Below, piece after piece: positions 24,096-33,011 of a stretch of DNA of 45,284 nucleotides. The notes under the pieces were generated by a model. It was not told the DNA's origin, did no database searches, and was given only the letters and a program-made list of their open reading frames with translations. The position numbers were made by a program, and so were the translations under genes. Origin of the DNA: a virus; IMG/VR virus record IMGVR_UViG_3300012208_000005, positions 1 to 45,284 of that record; one strand, 5' to 3'. Numbering within the stretch: the first letter of the stretch is position 1; each line of letters starts with the position of its first letter.

Positions 24096-25005
24096 ACAAC
24101 AGGCGCTACAAAATCAATCGGCGATAAATCAGCAACTTTCTAAGTATGCTAATCAGCTTGCCGGTACTAATTCGCAGTATTATCAACCCATGTTGCCGCA
24201 GCTCGCCCAGGGCTTCTCGGGGATTGCCCAGGCAACAGCTCCAGGGGTTCAATCAGGGCTTCAAACTTTACTTGGGTCCCAAGGTAACATGCAGGGGCTT
24301 ACCGGTATTGATCCGAACCACATTGCTCAGTTGCTTCAACAATACGCCTCACAACCTGGGGCAACAAACGTGTCGCAGGCGACCCCTGGGCTTCAATCTT
24401 TCTATCAAGGCCAGATGCAGAACGGGATTAACCCTCAGTTCGCACAGAATGCCCAAAATCAGCTTTCTCAACAATCTGCTCAGGCCATGTCAGATGCTAG
24501 GGCGCATGCTATGCCTGGGCAGAATATGAATGCACTAGCGTTGGCTAACCAGGACTCCCTCTTACAGAACTCTACGAACCTAGCAGGCAGCTTGGCAGGG
24601 CAGTCTCAGAACTTTGCTAACCAGGGTGCTCAGGGGTTAGGGACAACTGCTGGAAACTTTGACACTCAGAAGTTGGGACTTCTGCAAGCGGGTCAGACAG
24701 GCGCACAGGGTCTCAACACTCAAGCTATTGCCAACTACTTAAGTGCATTACAACAAGGACAATCTTCCTTGAACAATGCTAACGCCTTTATGAATCAGGG
24801 AACTTCAAACCTCACGGGCGCTATGGATGCAATGGCAGGTATTGCTAAACAGAATGCAGATCAAGCGTCACAGTTTGGGGCTCAAGCGCAGCAGCAACAA
24901 GGCTCAGGCGGATTACTTGGGGGCCTTCTAGGTCTAGGGGGATCTCTGATGACAGGAGGCGCTGCGGGTGTCGGGGGATTGGGTTCTATCCTTGGTAAGC
25001 TATAA
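24061..25005 (+). CDS. Ejection (internal virion) protein, Gln/Asn-rich
   Basis: A 314-residue protein of Gln, Asn, Ala and Gly with long amphipathic helices, ending in a glycine-rich hydrophobic segment ('GGLLGGLLGLGGSLMTGGAA') that could insert into membrane. Composition, size and position before the transglycosylase resemble podovirus gp14-type ejection proteins, which form a conduit in the host envelope. The start has GGGGAA upstream. Confidence 0.65.
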   Translation: MGKNKNSAQGAEQQALQNQSAINQQLSKYANQLAGTNSQYYQPMLPQLAQGFSGIAQATAPGVQSGLQTLLGSQGNMQGLTGIDPNHIAQLLQQYASQPGATNVSQATPGLQSFYQGQMQNGINPQFAQNAQNQLSQQSAQAMSDARAHAMPGQNMNALALANQDSLLQNSTNLAGSLAGQSQNFANQGAQGLGTTAGNFDTQKLGLLQAGQTGAQGLNTQAIANYLSALQQGQSSLNNANAFMNQGTSNLTGAMDAMAGIAKQNADQASQFGAQAQQQQGSGGLLGGLLGLGGSLMTGGAAGVGGLGSILGKL

Positions 25006-26342
25006 TGGCACGTTTTGCTTATTGGAGCTCTGAAGGATCTACCCTTGCTTGGGCTAGACGATTGATGGACGAGGGCAACGAGGTACTGGTTTTCATTAAA
25101 GCGGATAGAAAGAATAAAGTCGGACAAGGCATTGTCCCTATTGCTACTTCAAATAAACAATGGGTTGAATGGGGCTTTCAAGATCCTAGGACGATCTTTC
25201 TTTTTGACTCCTCTGGCAATGGAGATCAAGCGGATCGACTGCGTAAGGCAGGGCGATTTACTATAGGCGGGGGTAAGTTCATGGACCGCTTGGAAAAAGA
25301 GCGCAAATGGAGCGCTAGCCTTGCCGAGAAGTGCGGCATCCAAGCCCCCCCAACGAAAAGTTTCGGGTCAATCACAGAGACCCTTAACTACCTAAATACA
25401 AATCCTACTCAAGAGTTTGGGGATGGTGGTTGGGCGTGGAAGCCGGAGAAAGACATCGGCTGCGATGCCACTATCGTAGCTAAGAATGCTGAAGATATTA
25501 TTCATCACGTTGAACAGCTTCGTCGTCGTCATGGGGATGCCTTGAAGTGCATACTTCAAGAAAAAATTGATGGAGTCGCGGTGTCAACAGCCCAGTGGTG
25601 GAACGGAAAATCTTTTGTGGGACCTATCGAAGGGACCATTGAGAATAAAAAGTTCATGGATAAGAACCTGGGGGCAGCTACCGGTTGCTCTTTCGATCTT
25701 GTATGGTTCTATAGAGATGTCAACACTAAGATCGCGCAGGCACTTAAATGGAACAAAGTGGCCGAAATGTTTCGCCAGAATGAGGCACCTCCTGGTCTAT
25801 ACGATATAAACTCTATCTTGGATTCACGCACCGCATGGTTTCTCGAATGGACCCCAAGGCTAGGGATTGACTCGGAGTTAACTAGTTTCAGGGGTATTAG
25901 TAATCTAGGCCAATTTCTAGAGAACTTGGTTATGGGGAAAGACGTAGAGAAGTTTTTTGATACCGATCAAATATACTGCGATATACATTTAAGCGTTCCC
26001 CCGTATCCTAACGTAGTAGACCTTCCCGATTACACTTCTCCCGCAGAGGGGGTATCTATACGTGGGATAGATGGGCTATGGGATAAGATGTTTGTGTGCG
26101 CGGGCATAGCCTTTGATACAGAGATTGGTATACACTGCGCTGATCCATGTGGCACCTTTGGATTCTGCATTTCTTCAGGAACCTCTCTAAAGAAAACTTA
26201 CAATAAGATGTATGATTGGATCAAAGAGAATCTAAAGGTACCTGATCTCCAATACCGGACAGACGCGGTAGAGACTATCCAGAAGGATATTGATGATATG
26301 ATTAAGCATGGCTGGGAGTTAACTCCCGTTCTGAGGAAGTAA
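25005..26342 (+). CDS. PurD-like ATP-grasp ligase
   Basis: A 445-residue protein with the order of an ATP-grasp enzyme resembling glycinamide ribonucleotide synthetase. 'SSEGSTLAWARRLMDEGNEV' suggests an N-terminal Rossmann-like domain. 'SLAEKCGIQAPPTKSF' (about 105-120) starts the ATP-grasp fold. Lys146 ('AWKPEKDIG') is the probable ATP lysine and 'CILQEKIDGVAVST' (182-195) the adenine-binding strand. 'FLEWTPRLGIDSE' (279-291) replaces the E-F-N-x-R-x-G-D-P-E metal site, with Thr in place of the usual Asn. It would join an acid to an amine using ATP; the substrate is unknown. It sits between two ejection proteins with a TAATG start. It could modify a virion protein or act in purine supply. 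True GARS function is doubtful given the changed motif. Confidence 0.65.
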   Translation: MARFAYWSSEGSTLAWARRLMDEGNEVLVFIKADRKNKVGQGIVPIATSNKQWVEWGFQDPRTIFLFDSSGNGDQADRLRKAGRFTIGGGKFMDRLEKERKWSASLAEKCGIQAPPTKSFGSITETLNYLNTNPTQEFGDGGWAWKPEKDIGCDATIVAKNAEDIIHHVEQLRRRHGDALKCILQEKIDGVAVSTAQWWNGKSFVGPIEGTIENKKFMDKNLGAATGCSFDLVWFYRDVNTKIAQALKWNKVAEMFRQNEAPPGLYDINSILDSRTAWFLEWTPRLGIDSELTSFRGISNLGQFLENLVMGKDVEKFFDTDQIYCDIHLSVPPYPNVVDLPDYTSPAEGVSIRGIDGLWDKMFVCAGIAFDTEIGIHCADPCGTFGFCISSGTSLKKTYNKMYDWIKENLKVPDLQYRTDAVETIQKDIDDMIKHGWELTPVLRK

Positions 26343-26343
26343 G

Positions 26344-27561
26344 ATGGGTTTTGGAGTTTCAGGTATCAATGCCCCTGGAGGGGGAAATGAACAAGGAGTT
26401 TTAGGATTCCTTGGAGGACTGCTTGGAGGTCTTCATAATGCCAATCAACAGAGGGAGCAGGAGAAGCAGCAAAAACAAGAGTTCCAAACTAACCAGGCAA
26501 AAGAGAAGCAGCAGATGGCCCTCACTGATGTAGATATGCAACAGAGGCAGCAAGCGATCAAACAATCACAGGTTGGGCAGGCGCAGGCACAACAACAAAC
26601 GGCACTGACGAGGGCGTTCCAAGACCCTTCCCTGGCTAAGGACCCCATGATCGTTAAGGCTATCACTGAAGGGAACACAGCTCAAGGTCTTCCTACAAAG
26701 ATGAAACCGGATGGTACCATTGATCTTACGGCTTATCAGAAGTCGATCACGGAGATTCCACAAGCAGACATCAACGCTATTCAAGAGCGCGACCCCTTGC
26801 ACCGTAAGCCACTATTGGACGCGCTTGTGGCTCAAGGCTATAACATCCCTAAGAGCATGTATACTGACTCTTCGTACATAGATGCAAGAACCGAAGCCGT
26901 TTTGGATCGCGTTAAGGTCATGCGTCAGCATGAGGCGGCCACGGAGAAACACTTTGTTACGGAAGATATGATCCGAGGAGCTTCCGAGAAGTATCGTGAA
27001 AAACACGCCGCAAATATGGACGCGGCTTCTGCGGCTCGCCAGGTTACTTTAGATGGAGTAGCTAAGGCCCGCATCAACTCTCTAAACTCTACGGCAAAAG
27101 CATCTCTTCTAAGAGCGAATGCTGCTGTTCAGGACTCAAATACTCGTTTGACCCGCTTCCATGCAAATCCTACAGGGGGCCGAGGCACCTTGCAAGCTAG
27201 TCTTTCTCAAGTGTTGAAGCTTCATAATGAACTACAGAAGCAGTTAGATACGGCCCAAACGGCTTATAGTACCCTAATGAATGGAGATAATCCCCCTGAC
27301 CCTGGATCTGACCAAGCCGTAGAGGCTTTACAGAACATCACGGATCTCAAAACGCAAATTGGTGCTTTGGGTGACCAATACACCACTTCCGTTGGTGCTC
27401 TTCAATCAGGAGCTGATATTTCTGCAAGACTTAGCGCAGCTTCAGGAAAAACAGTTACCAATACCTCTAGATCCTCTGGTCCTAAAGAAGGACAGCGGTC
27501 CCTCTCTAAGTCTGGGCGTCCTATGATATTCCGTAATGGCAGATGGGCTTACGGTGACTAA
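26344..27561 (+). CDS. Ejection (internal virion) protein, coiled-coil
   Basis: A 405-residue protein. A Gly-rich hydrophobic N-terminus ('GVLGFLGGLLGGLHNANQQR') leads into a long Gln/Lys/Glu coiled coil (about 35-90), further helices, and a C-terminal coiled coil (about 285-350). The last residues end 'SGRPMIFRNGRWAYGD'. It fits a gp15-like ejection protein that partners the transglycosylase protein directly downstream (TAATG overlap). Confidence 0.65.
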   Translation: MGFGVSGINAPGGGNEQGVLGFLGGLLGGLHNANQQREQEKQQKQEFQTNQAKEKQQMALTDVDMQQRQQAIKQSQVGQAQAQQQTALTRAFQDPSLAKDPMIVKAITEGNTAQGLPTKMKPDGTIDLTAYQKSITEIPQADINAIQERDPLHRKPLLDALVAQGYNIPKSMYTDSSYIDARTEAVLDRVKVMRQHEAATEKHFVTEDMIRGASEKYREKHAANMDAASAARQVTLDGVAKARINSLNSTAKASLLRANAAVQDSNTRLTRFHANPTGGRGTLQASLSQVLKLHNELQKQLDTAQTAYSTLMNGDNPPDPGSDQAVEALQNITDLKTQIGALGDQYTTSVGALQSGADISARLSAASGKTVTNTSRSSGPKEGQRSLSKSGRPMIFRNGRWAYGD

Positions 27562-30212
27562 TGCAAGTTCCAGCATCCGATCTCCCGGCTAACCTCGTAC
27601 CTCAGGACGACCTTCCTACCTCTCCAACCCAAGTTCCAAGTACTTCTAATGAAGTACCACAAGATGACCTTCCTGGAGGTGCACAACCTGCTCCTAGGAA
27701 CACTGTGCCCAATCCTATTGCAACACCACATACCTATGACTCGGCGATAACGTCTGCATCCTCAACCTATGGAATAGACCCCAGGGTTCTCCAGGCGGTA
27801 GGGATGCAGGAGTCCCGTCTAGGCACCGGAGCAGGATACAACGCGAATACGGGTAGAGACGCTGGAGGCAACCTCGGGGTTTCACCGTTTCAATTAGACC
27901 CTGCTTCTGGTTTGTCAAAGGACACCCTGGCACGTGCAGCTCAAGATCCGTCTTACGCGGCGAGGTTATCGGCTCAGATGCTTCAGCGTAACTTAAAGGC
28001 GTCTAATGGGAACCTGCGGGAAGCGCTCTCAATGTATAACTCGGGGAGCCGCCACTCTTCTCAGGGTTTAGCATATGCGGATAGTGTGTTGTCCTTTATG
28101 AACCAGGACCAACCTCTTATTCAACACCAAGACCTCATTACTAAGCTTAAGCATGATTCCGCGCAAGTCCAACGTAAACTGTCTCGGGGCGTACCCTTAG
28201 ATAAGGCCCTAGCTCACACATCTACTCTTAAACCTCTTCATAGATTGGAAGTTAGAGGGTCTAATGCGTGGGATTGGGTAAGACACCATCCCTTTACTGA
28301 AGCAATGGATATTCTTGGAGCCCCACAAAGAGCAGTTGGCGGGGCGCTGCATGAAGTGGCAAATCAGCATGGACCAGAGACTGTTGAAGCCTTTAAACAG
28401 CAACTTCATCATGTATGGGACTACGTGTTCAACCCGACAGAGCATAATCAGGAAAAGACTACCTCTGGCTTAGGAGAGGTTGTTAACCGTATCGCGGGGC
28501 ATCGTGTTGTGCCTTCACACACGGATATTGACAATTACGTACACCGACAAACTCGTATTCCCTCGGCGATCCGTCCTTATGTTGCCGGAATAGCAAGAGC
28601 AGGTGTCGATTTTACGCAACAGACTTTAACAGACCCAATGATGATTGATGGAGTGGGTCGAGGACTTATCCATTTAGGTTCACATGTACCTAGTGCAGTG
28701 GCCCATGCCGCCCTCGCTACTGCGAGAACTATGGGTATAGCACAGCATTTTCCTCACTTACCCATGGTTCACCAAGCCGCAGAGGCGGCTAGAGATCTGT
28801 TCGGGGTGAGAAGGGACCTCACTAGAGCAGGCTTCACCTCCAAAGGGCATAAGGTACGACTTGCAATAGAGAATGCCGAACTAAATAGAGCCGAAAGCGA
28901 TTTTGCAGCAGATAGAGCCGCATCGCATAGTGCCGAGGAATCCGCACAGCGCATTCTTGGTTATGTACATCAGCATGGCAACGCGCATAAATCCTCCCTG
29001 GCTGCAGAAGCGTTGGGGGTCTCTCCACATGCTTCCCCTACGGGACATATTGCTGTCGCCAACATGCCGAATATGCTGGAGAAAATTCATGGGATGAATC
29101 CTCAGGAACGGGAAGCATTCCTTATCAAGGTTCGTAAGCAGATTGCAAAAAAAGAGGTGAATAGGCAAACGAAAGCAATCATTTCCAAGCACCCGGACTT
29201 ATACACAGGGGGGCAAAGAGAGCTTGATAAATTGGATCTTCAGGACAATTCCCCTATATTCAAAGCCTTAAAAGGGGTTGAGAAAAATAACCCCTTAGCC
29301 TCCTTAGCAGATCTTGGTAAAAAAGCGATTCTCTGGAATCCCATGCCACATGGTCTTGTAAATGTTGGTACGCTAGCCTACCAAGCTGGAGGCATCCCCG
29401 CCGTTATGCGAGGTTTTGCTCACATGACAGGAAAAACGAACCAACCGTTGCTTAATAGACTTCGTGATATGGGGGCTCTCTCTGAGTACTCTAACACGGC
29501 GAAAACAACGATTGGTAAAAAGTCAAATGAGATTCTCCACAAAATGGAATATGGCTGGAGAGCCGGGTTGCTTGAGCAATTAGATAAGAAGCTAGGTCCT
29601 AGCGCCCCCGGCTCCGTTGAAGAGTTTTTAAAGGGCCACATGATTTCTAATCACGTTGGTGATTATAGGAATCAATCAGCGTTTGTGCATATGTTTAAAG
29701 CCTTGGGGGGCCCCTTCGTAGCCTTTCGATTAGGAATTGTGCCGCAGCAGTTTCTCCGAACGATGAAAGAGAAGCCCTCTCGGATCATCAATCAGATTCG
29801 TGGAAATCAGGACATTCAGAATAACCGTCAAGGGAAGCGCAAGAATGAGTTAATACAGGGGGGTCCGACGGAGGACATGCTCAAGCTTCTTACCGATCCG
29901 AGGGCGTTCTTTGCATCCCCCTCTACGTCGGGAGTCTTAGGTGAGTTCCTCTCATCTTCAAGTTCCCTTCATGGAGGACTTCTCGAACGAGGTATTGATC
30001 TTGCTAAGGCATACATCCCAGGGGCGAGCGATATATCGAAGCTAGGGGAAGTTATGCAAGGATCGACTATGCCAGGACAAAAGATGTCCATTGTGGATAA
30101 GCTCATGGGGGCCGTTGAGTCAGAATTTCTTAACATGTACTACAAGAAGAAAGAGACCACGAAACAGGTGAAAGCCTCCAAAGGTAGAATCAGAAGGGAT
30201 GTTACAATATAA
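27561..30212 (+). CDS. Ejection protein with lytic transglycosylase domain
   Basis: An 883-residue protein, smaller than but analogous to T7 gp16. After a 58-residue Pro/Gln-rich leader, residues about 60-180 form an SLT domain: 'STYGIDPRVLQAVGMQESRL' with catalytic Glu84, then 'GVSPFQLDPASG' and 'LREALSMYNSGS'. It would open peptidoglycan locally during DNA ejection. The remaining 700 residues are mostly helical, with segments such as 'ALGGPFVAFRLGIVPQQFL' that could meet membrane. It is the last of the ejection genes and overlaps the next gene by one base. Confidence 0.85.
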   Translation: MQVPASDLPANLVPQDDLPTSPTQVPSTSNEVPQDDLPGGAQPAPRNTVPNPIATPHTYDSAITSASSTYGIDPRVLQAVGMQESRLGTGAGYNANTGRDAGGNLGVSPFQLDPASGLSKDTLARAAQDPSYAARLSAQMLQRNLKASNGNLREALSMYNSGSRHSSQGLAYADSVLSFMNQDQPLIQHQDLITKLKHDSAQVQRKLSRGVPLDKALAHTSTLKPLHRLEVRGSNAWDWVRHHPFTEAMDILGAPQRAVGGALHEVANQHGPETVEAFKQQLHHVWDYVFNPTEHNQEKTTSGLGEVVNRIAGHRVVPSHTDIDNYVHRQTRIPSAIRPYVAGIARAGVDFTQQTLTDPMMIDGVGRGLIHLGSHVPSAVAHAALATARTMGIAQHFPHLPMVHQAAEAARDLFGVRRDLTRAGFTSKGHKVRLAIENAELNRAESDFAADRAASHSAEESAQRILGYVHQHGNAHKSSLAAEALGVSPHASPTGHIAVANMPNMLEKIHGMNPQEREAFLIKVRKQIAKKEVNRQTKAIISKHPDLYTGGQRELDKLDLQDNSPIFKALKGVEKNNPLASLADLGKKAILWNPMPHGLVNVGTLAYQAGGIPAVMRGFAHMTGKTNQPLLNRLRDMGALSEYSNTAKTTIGKKSNEILHKMEYGWRAGLLEQLDKKLGPSAPGSVEEFLKGHMISNHVGDYRNQSAFVHMFKALGGPFVAFRLGIVPQQFLRTMKEKPSRIINQIRGNQDIQNNRQGKRKNELIQGGPTEDMLKLLTDPRAFFASPSTSGVLGEFLSSSSSLHGGLLERGIDLAKAYIPGASDISKLGEVMQGSTMPGQKMSIVDKLMGAVESEFLNMYYKKKETTKQVKASKGRIRRDVTI

Positions 30213-30454
30213 TGTCACTCACCTTTGTACTGAAAATGCTTGAAGATCGTATCGTCAATGTGGAAACAAAACTTGACGAATTTTCTACGAAGATCCACGA
30301 CAAAATTGACAAGAACTTTAAGTTCCAAAACATTTTGATTTTTTTTGGATCTCTCCCCACGTTACAGGCTCTCGGGGTTCCTACAAAAGAGCTTGGTGCT
30401 GAGTTAATAAAGAAGGCTGTCGAAATACTAGGCTTCATTAGAGGTATCAGATGA
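30212..30454 (+). CDS. Small coiled-coil protein
   Basis: An 80-residue protein. An N-terminal coiled coil ('LEDRIVNVETKLDEFSTKIH') is followed by a hydrophobic stretch ('NILIFFGSLPTLQALGV', about 40-56) and an amphipathic C-terminal helix. This could be a membrane-associated protein. A holin or phage haemolysin-like role is possible but not supported by a motif. It overlaps both neighbours (TAATG; ATGA). Confidence 0.5.
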   Translation: MSLTFVLKMLEDRIVNVETKLDEFSTKIHDKIDKNFKFQNILIFFGSLPTLQALGVPTKELGAELIKKAVEILGFIRGIR

Positions 30455-31206
30455 TTAAACCTATGCTGGCAGTAGATGCTATTCTTGACAAAATTCGTTA
30501 TCCCGTGTTAGTGCAAGAAAAGATTGATGGGGTTCGAGCTTTCAACTATCAAGGAATACTTTACACTAGGACGGGGAAGCCTTTTCCCAATCTAGCCATT
30601 AGAGAGAAGTATTCAAAACTCGAGTACCACGGCTATGATGGGGAGATCTATGATGGAAAGTCATTCATCTCAACCTCAGCGCTATGTCGCTCTATTCACG
30701 CGCACGCTGATGTTGAGTGGCATGTATTTGATACTTTTGCCTCCAAAGAAGTTTGTTATACGGAAAGAATGGAGGAGGTAAACTATTATCCAAAAGTCAA
30801 GTGTATGTATGCTTGGCACAAAGACGGGTTACGAGATTGTCAAAATTTATTTATCGAAGGTGAAGGCCTGATCTTACGCAACCCTAACTCCCCTTATAAA
30901 TTCGGTAGGTCTACTATGAAGGATCAAGCACTTATGCGAATCAAGAACTTTGACTATAATGCGGCGAGGGTCCTTCTAGTAAATGCCCGAATCACAAAAG
31001 AAGGGGAGATTCTTAGAGAAGTGGGATCGCTCATTTGTATGTTTAATGGTCAAGAGATTACAGTATCCGCCGGTCGGATGTCTAAGGAAGAACGCATTCT
31101 ATACTTCTGCAAGGACTTTATTGGTCGAAAGATTACTTTTAAGCACCTGCCTACTGGGGCAGGGGAACGTCCAAGATTCCCTACCTTTCAAAGTGTTGTG
31201 AAATGA
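30451..31206 (+). CDS. ATP-dependent DNA ligase (minimal)
   Basis: A 251-residue nucleotidyltransferase of the covalent ligase family. Motif I is 'VQEKIDGVRAF' with adenylated Lys24; motif III is 'YDGEIYDG', IIIa 'WHVFDTFA', IV 'EGLILRN' and V 'ALMRIKNF'. A short OB-fold-like C-terminus ('EITVSAGRMSKEER') follows. It lacks an N-terminal DNA-binding domain, as in other minimal phage and bacterial LigD/LigE-like ligases. It would seal nicks in phage DNA using ATP. It is encoded on the late strand, apart from the other replication genes. Confidence 0.85.
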   Translation: MIKPMLAVDAILDKIRYPVLVQEKIDGVRAFNYQGILYTRTGKPFPNLAIREKYSKLEYHGYDGEIYDGKSFISTSALCRSIHAHADVEWHVFDTFASKEVCYTERMEEVNYYPKVKCMYAWHKDGLRDCQNLFIEGEGLILRNPNSPYKFGRSTMKDQALMRIKNFDYNAARVLLVNARITKEGEILREVGSLICMFNGQEITVSAGRMSKEERILYFCKDFIGRKITFKHLPTGAGERPRFPTFQSVVK

Positions 31207-32492
31207 AAACGCCTATAAAGGATACGACCATTACTCAGTCATACGCTTGTGAGCTTATTAAAGAACATGGCAGTGCGAACGCAGCCGCATTCTACCTTTC
31301 TGAAAATTTTGAGATCCTCTCCTCTCGATATGAGGGGAAGATCCTCTCCTATGCCCGTATACGGGACATCCTCAATCGGTTAGTGAACATGGGGATTTCA
31401 GGTAGAGAGGATACGTCAAGAGAGTCTCGCATTGAGAAGCTTCTTCATAACCATAACGTGCCTCTGGAATCTATAAACCGTATTGATAATGTGAAGCTCG
31501 GGATATGGGGCGTCCATGCCAAGGACGCGGAGGGCAACATACAGACCAGTTACCTCGATAAAACGCAGATCACGATTGTACCCGAAGCTCCAGTCTTCCC
31601 AGTAGTAAACTGTGCAGAGCCTAGGATCATCCAGTACGACCGCGGGCCAGTAATAGCGAAGAGAGTCGATCAATACGTCATCATTTCCGATACACAAATC
31701 GGCTTCCTCCAGGACCCTGAAACGAAGGCTACCGTACCCATCCATGATCCCAAAGCTATCGCGGTGGCAAAGCAGATCACCGCTGATATAGGACCATCGA
31801 AGCTTGCTTGGATAGGTGACCTCATGGACTGGCCCTTCTTATCACGTTGGACTCAACACGATGAATATGATGCCGTTAATGAGTCCATCCAAGCAGCGTA
31901 CGATCACCTATGTGAGTTTATATCGGCATCTGGAAGACGGCTCCAAGAGAAGATTATCATAGGAGGTAATCATGATATACGACCTGAACGATTTTTACTG
32001 GAGAACAACAAAAAGGCTATGCGTGTTCGTAGAGCTTCAGATACTTCTAGGTGGCCCGTATTCTCGCAGCCTTTTCTACTCCGCTACGATGATCTCGGAA
32101 TACACTATCCCGGGCATTATCCCGGAGACCACTTTTATCTTCTCAATGAATTAGTACTAACCCATGCGCCACCTAAGGCCAAGGAGTTCCAGGCGTCGGT
32201 GATACATGGTCATACCCATCACATCACCCGCTCAACGTCAGTGCAACACTCTTCCCAGGGGCGTAAGACGTACTACAATTACGACATTGGGTGCCTCTGC
32301 CAGACAGGAGAAAACCCGAACCCTTACTCTCTAGTAAGAACCCGGGTTCCCTCAGATCGTGGTCGTACTGATTGGTCACAAGGCATCGCGGTAGTGAATG
32401 TGATTGACGGGGAGTTCTTCTCTGTCGATCAAATAGCCATCAACGATGGCCGGGCTATCTATCAGGGGCAGGTTTATCGAGTAGGGTCTTAG
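31203..32492 (+). CDS. Calcineurin-like metallophosphoesterase
   Basis: A 429-residue protein. Residues about 155-345 carry the metallophosphoesterase motifs: Asp163 ('ISDTQIG'), 'WIGDLMDW' with Asp206, 'GGNHDI' with Asn256-His257, and 'VIHGHTHH' with His335 and His337. These bind two metal ions. The first 150 residues are an extra helical domain with a possible HTH ('YACELIKEHGSANAAAFYLS'). It could be an SbcD/Mre11-like nuclease or a nucleotide phosphoesterase; no SbcC partner is present. It overlaps the ligase gene by 4 bases and ends in a hairpin loop at the convergent junction. Confidence 0.82.
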   Translation: MKTPIKDTTITQSYACELIKEHGSANAAAFYLSENFEILSSRYEGKILSYARIRDILNRLVNMGISGREDTSRESRIEKLLHNHNVPLESINRIDNVKLGIWGVHAKDAEGNIQTSYLDKTQITIVPEAPVFPVVNCAEPRIIQYDRGPVIAKRVDQYVIISDTQIGFLQDPETKATVPIHDPKAIAVAKQITADIGPSKLAWIGDLMDWPFLSRWTQHDEYDAVNESIQAAYDHLCEFISASGRRLQEKIIIGGNHDIRPERFLLENNKKAMRVRRASDTSRWPVFSQPFLLRYDDLGIHYPGHYPGDHFYLLNELVLTHAPPKAKEFQASVIHGHTHHITRSTSVQHSSQGRKTYYNYDIGCLCQTGENPNPYSLVRTRVPSDRGRTDWSQGIAVVNVIDGEFFSVDQIAINDGRAIYQGQVYRVGS

Positions 32493-32793
32493 CAAAGACC
32501 CTTCCTACGAACTTTTGGGCTTCGCTAACACTACAAACCGTGGTAGCGAAGCCTCCTTCTTTCTTGACCTGCTCTGCGAATAGGATCTGAGAATCCGTTC
32601 TCCCCAAGCTTGCCTTAGCCCATGCCTCAGGAGTTTTGACCTCTATCGCAACAAAGTACCCGTTCACAACTCCTAAGATATCAGACACTCCGGCGCGTTG
32701 GAAGGGAGACGCCCCGGCTCTCCAGAAAAAGCCCAGGCCCTCCTTTCGGAGGGCCTTCATAATGTTGTCCTTAATGCTAGATTCAGTCTTCAT
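32455..32793 (-). CDS. VRR-NUC domain nuclease
   Basis: A 112-residue stand-alone VRR-NUC (PD-(D/E)xK) nuclease. 'RAGVSDILGVVNGYFVAIEVKTP' region: Asp38, then Glu51-x-Lys53 twelve residues on, matches the family spacing, with 'WRAGASPFQRAG' before it. Phage members often act on branched or flap DNA during replication and recombination. It is the last gene of the minus operon and overlaps the 3' end of the convergent metallophosphoesterase gene by 38 bases. Confidence 0.88.
   Translation of the reverse strand: MKTESSIKDNIMKALRKEGLGFFWRAGASPFQRAGVSDILGVVNGYFVAIEVKTPEAWAKASLGRTDSQILFAEQVKKEGGFATTVCSVSEAQKFVGRVFAKTLLDKPAPDR
32483..32502. terminator. Hairpin at convergent gene junction
   Basis: AGGGTCTT (32483-32490), loop AGCA, AAGACCCT (32495-32502): a perfect 8-bp inverted repeat. 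The plus-strand stop TAG (32490-32492) lies at the loop. No T-run follows on either side, so this would be a weak, possibly bidirectional or factor-assisted terminator. It lies within the end of the VRR-NUC gene. Confidence 0.45.
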
Positions 32794-33010
32794 AAGCTAC
32801 AAATTCATACCCTTTTTGCAAGAGCAGGATTCTGGATACTGCGGAAGAAACCGCCCGATGGATTTCATAGTCGGGAGTATGGGCTTCCACCCCTGCCTTA
32901 TCCCGCTTCATGTTAGGTGCATGCTTTTGGATAGTCTCTTCAAGGATCATAGCAGCCGTTAAGACAGAGTTGATAGAATGGATGTGTTGTGCGTCCAGTT
33001 GCTTAATCAT
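32783..33010 (-). CDS. Hypothetical protein
   Basis: A 75-residue mostly helical protein. The start at 33010 follows the SSB-like gene stop; a longer ORF start at 33109 would run into that gene. Its end overlaps the VRR-NUC start by 11 bases. It contains no recognised motif ('HIHSINSVLTAAMILEETIQ' is a clear helix). Possibly a replication accessory protein by location. Confidence 0.5.
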   Translation of the reverse strand: MIKQLDAQHIHSINSVLTAAMILEETIQKHAPNMKRDKAGVEAHTPDYEIHRAVSSAVSRILLLQKGYEFVAYED

Positions 33011-33011
33011 C

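Noticed and set aside
30212-30454. Second holin
   Set aside because: A single moderate hydrophobic stretch and a coiled coil are not enough, and it is far from the endolysin.
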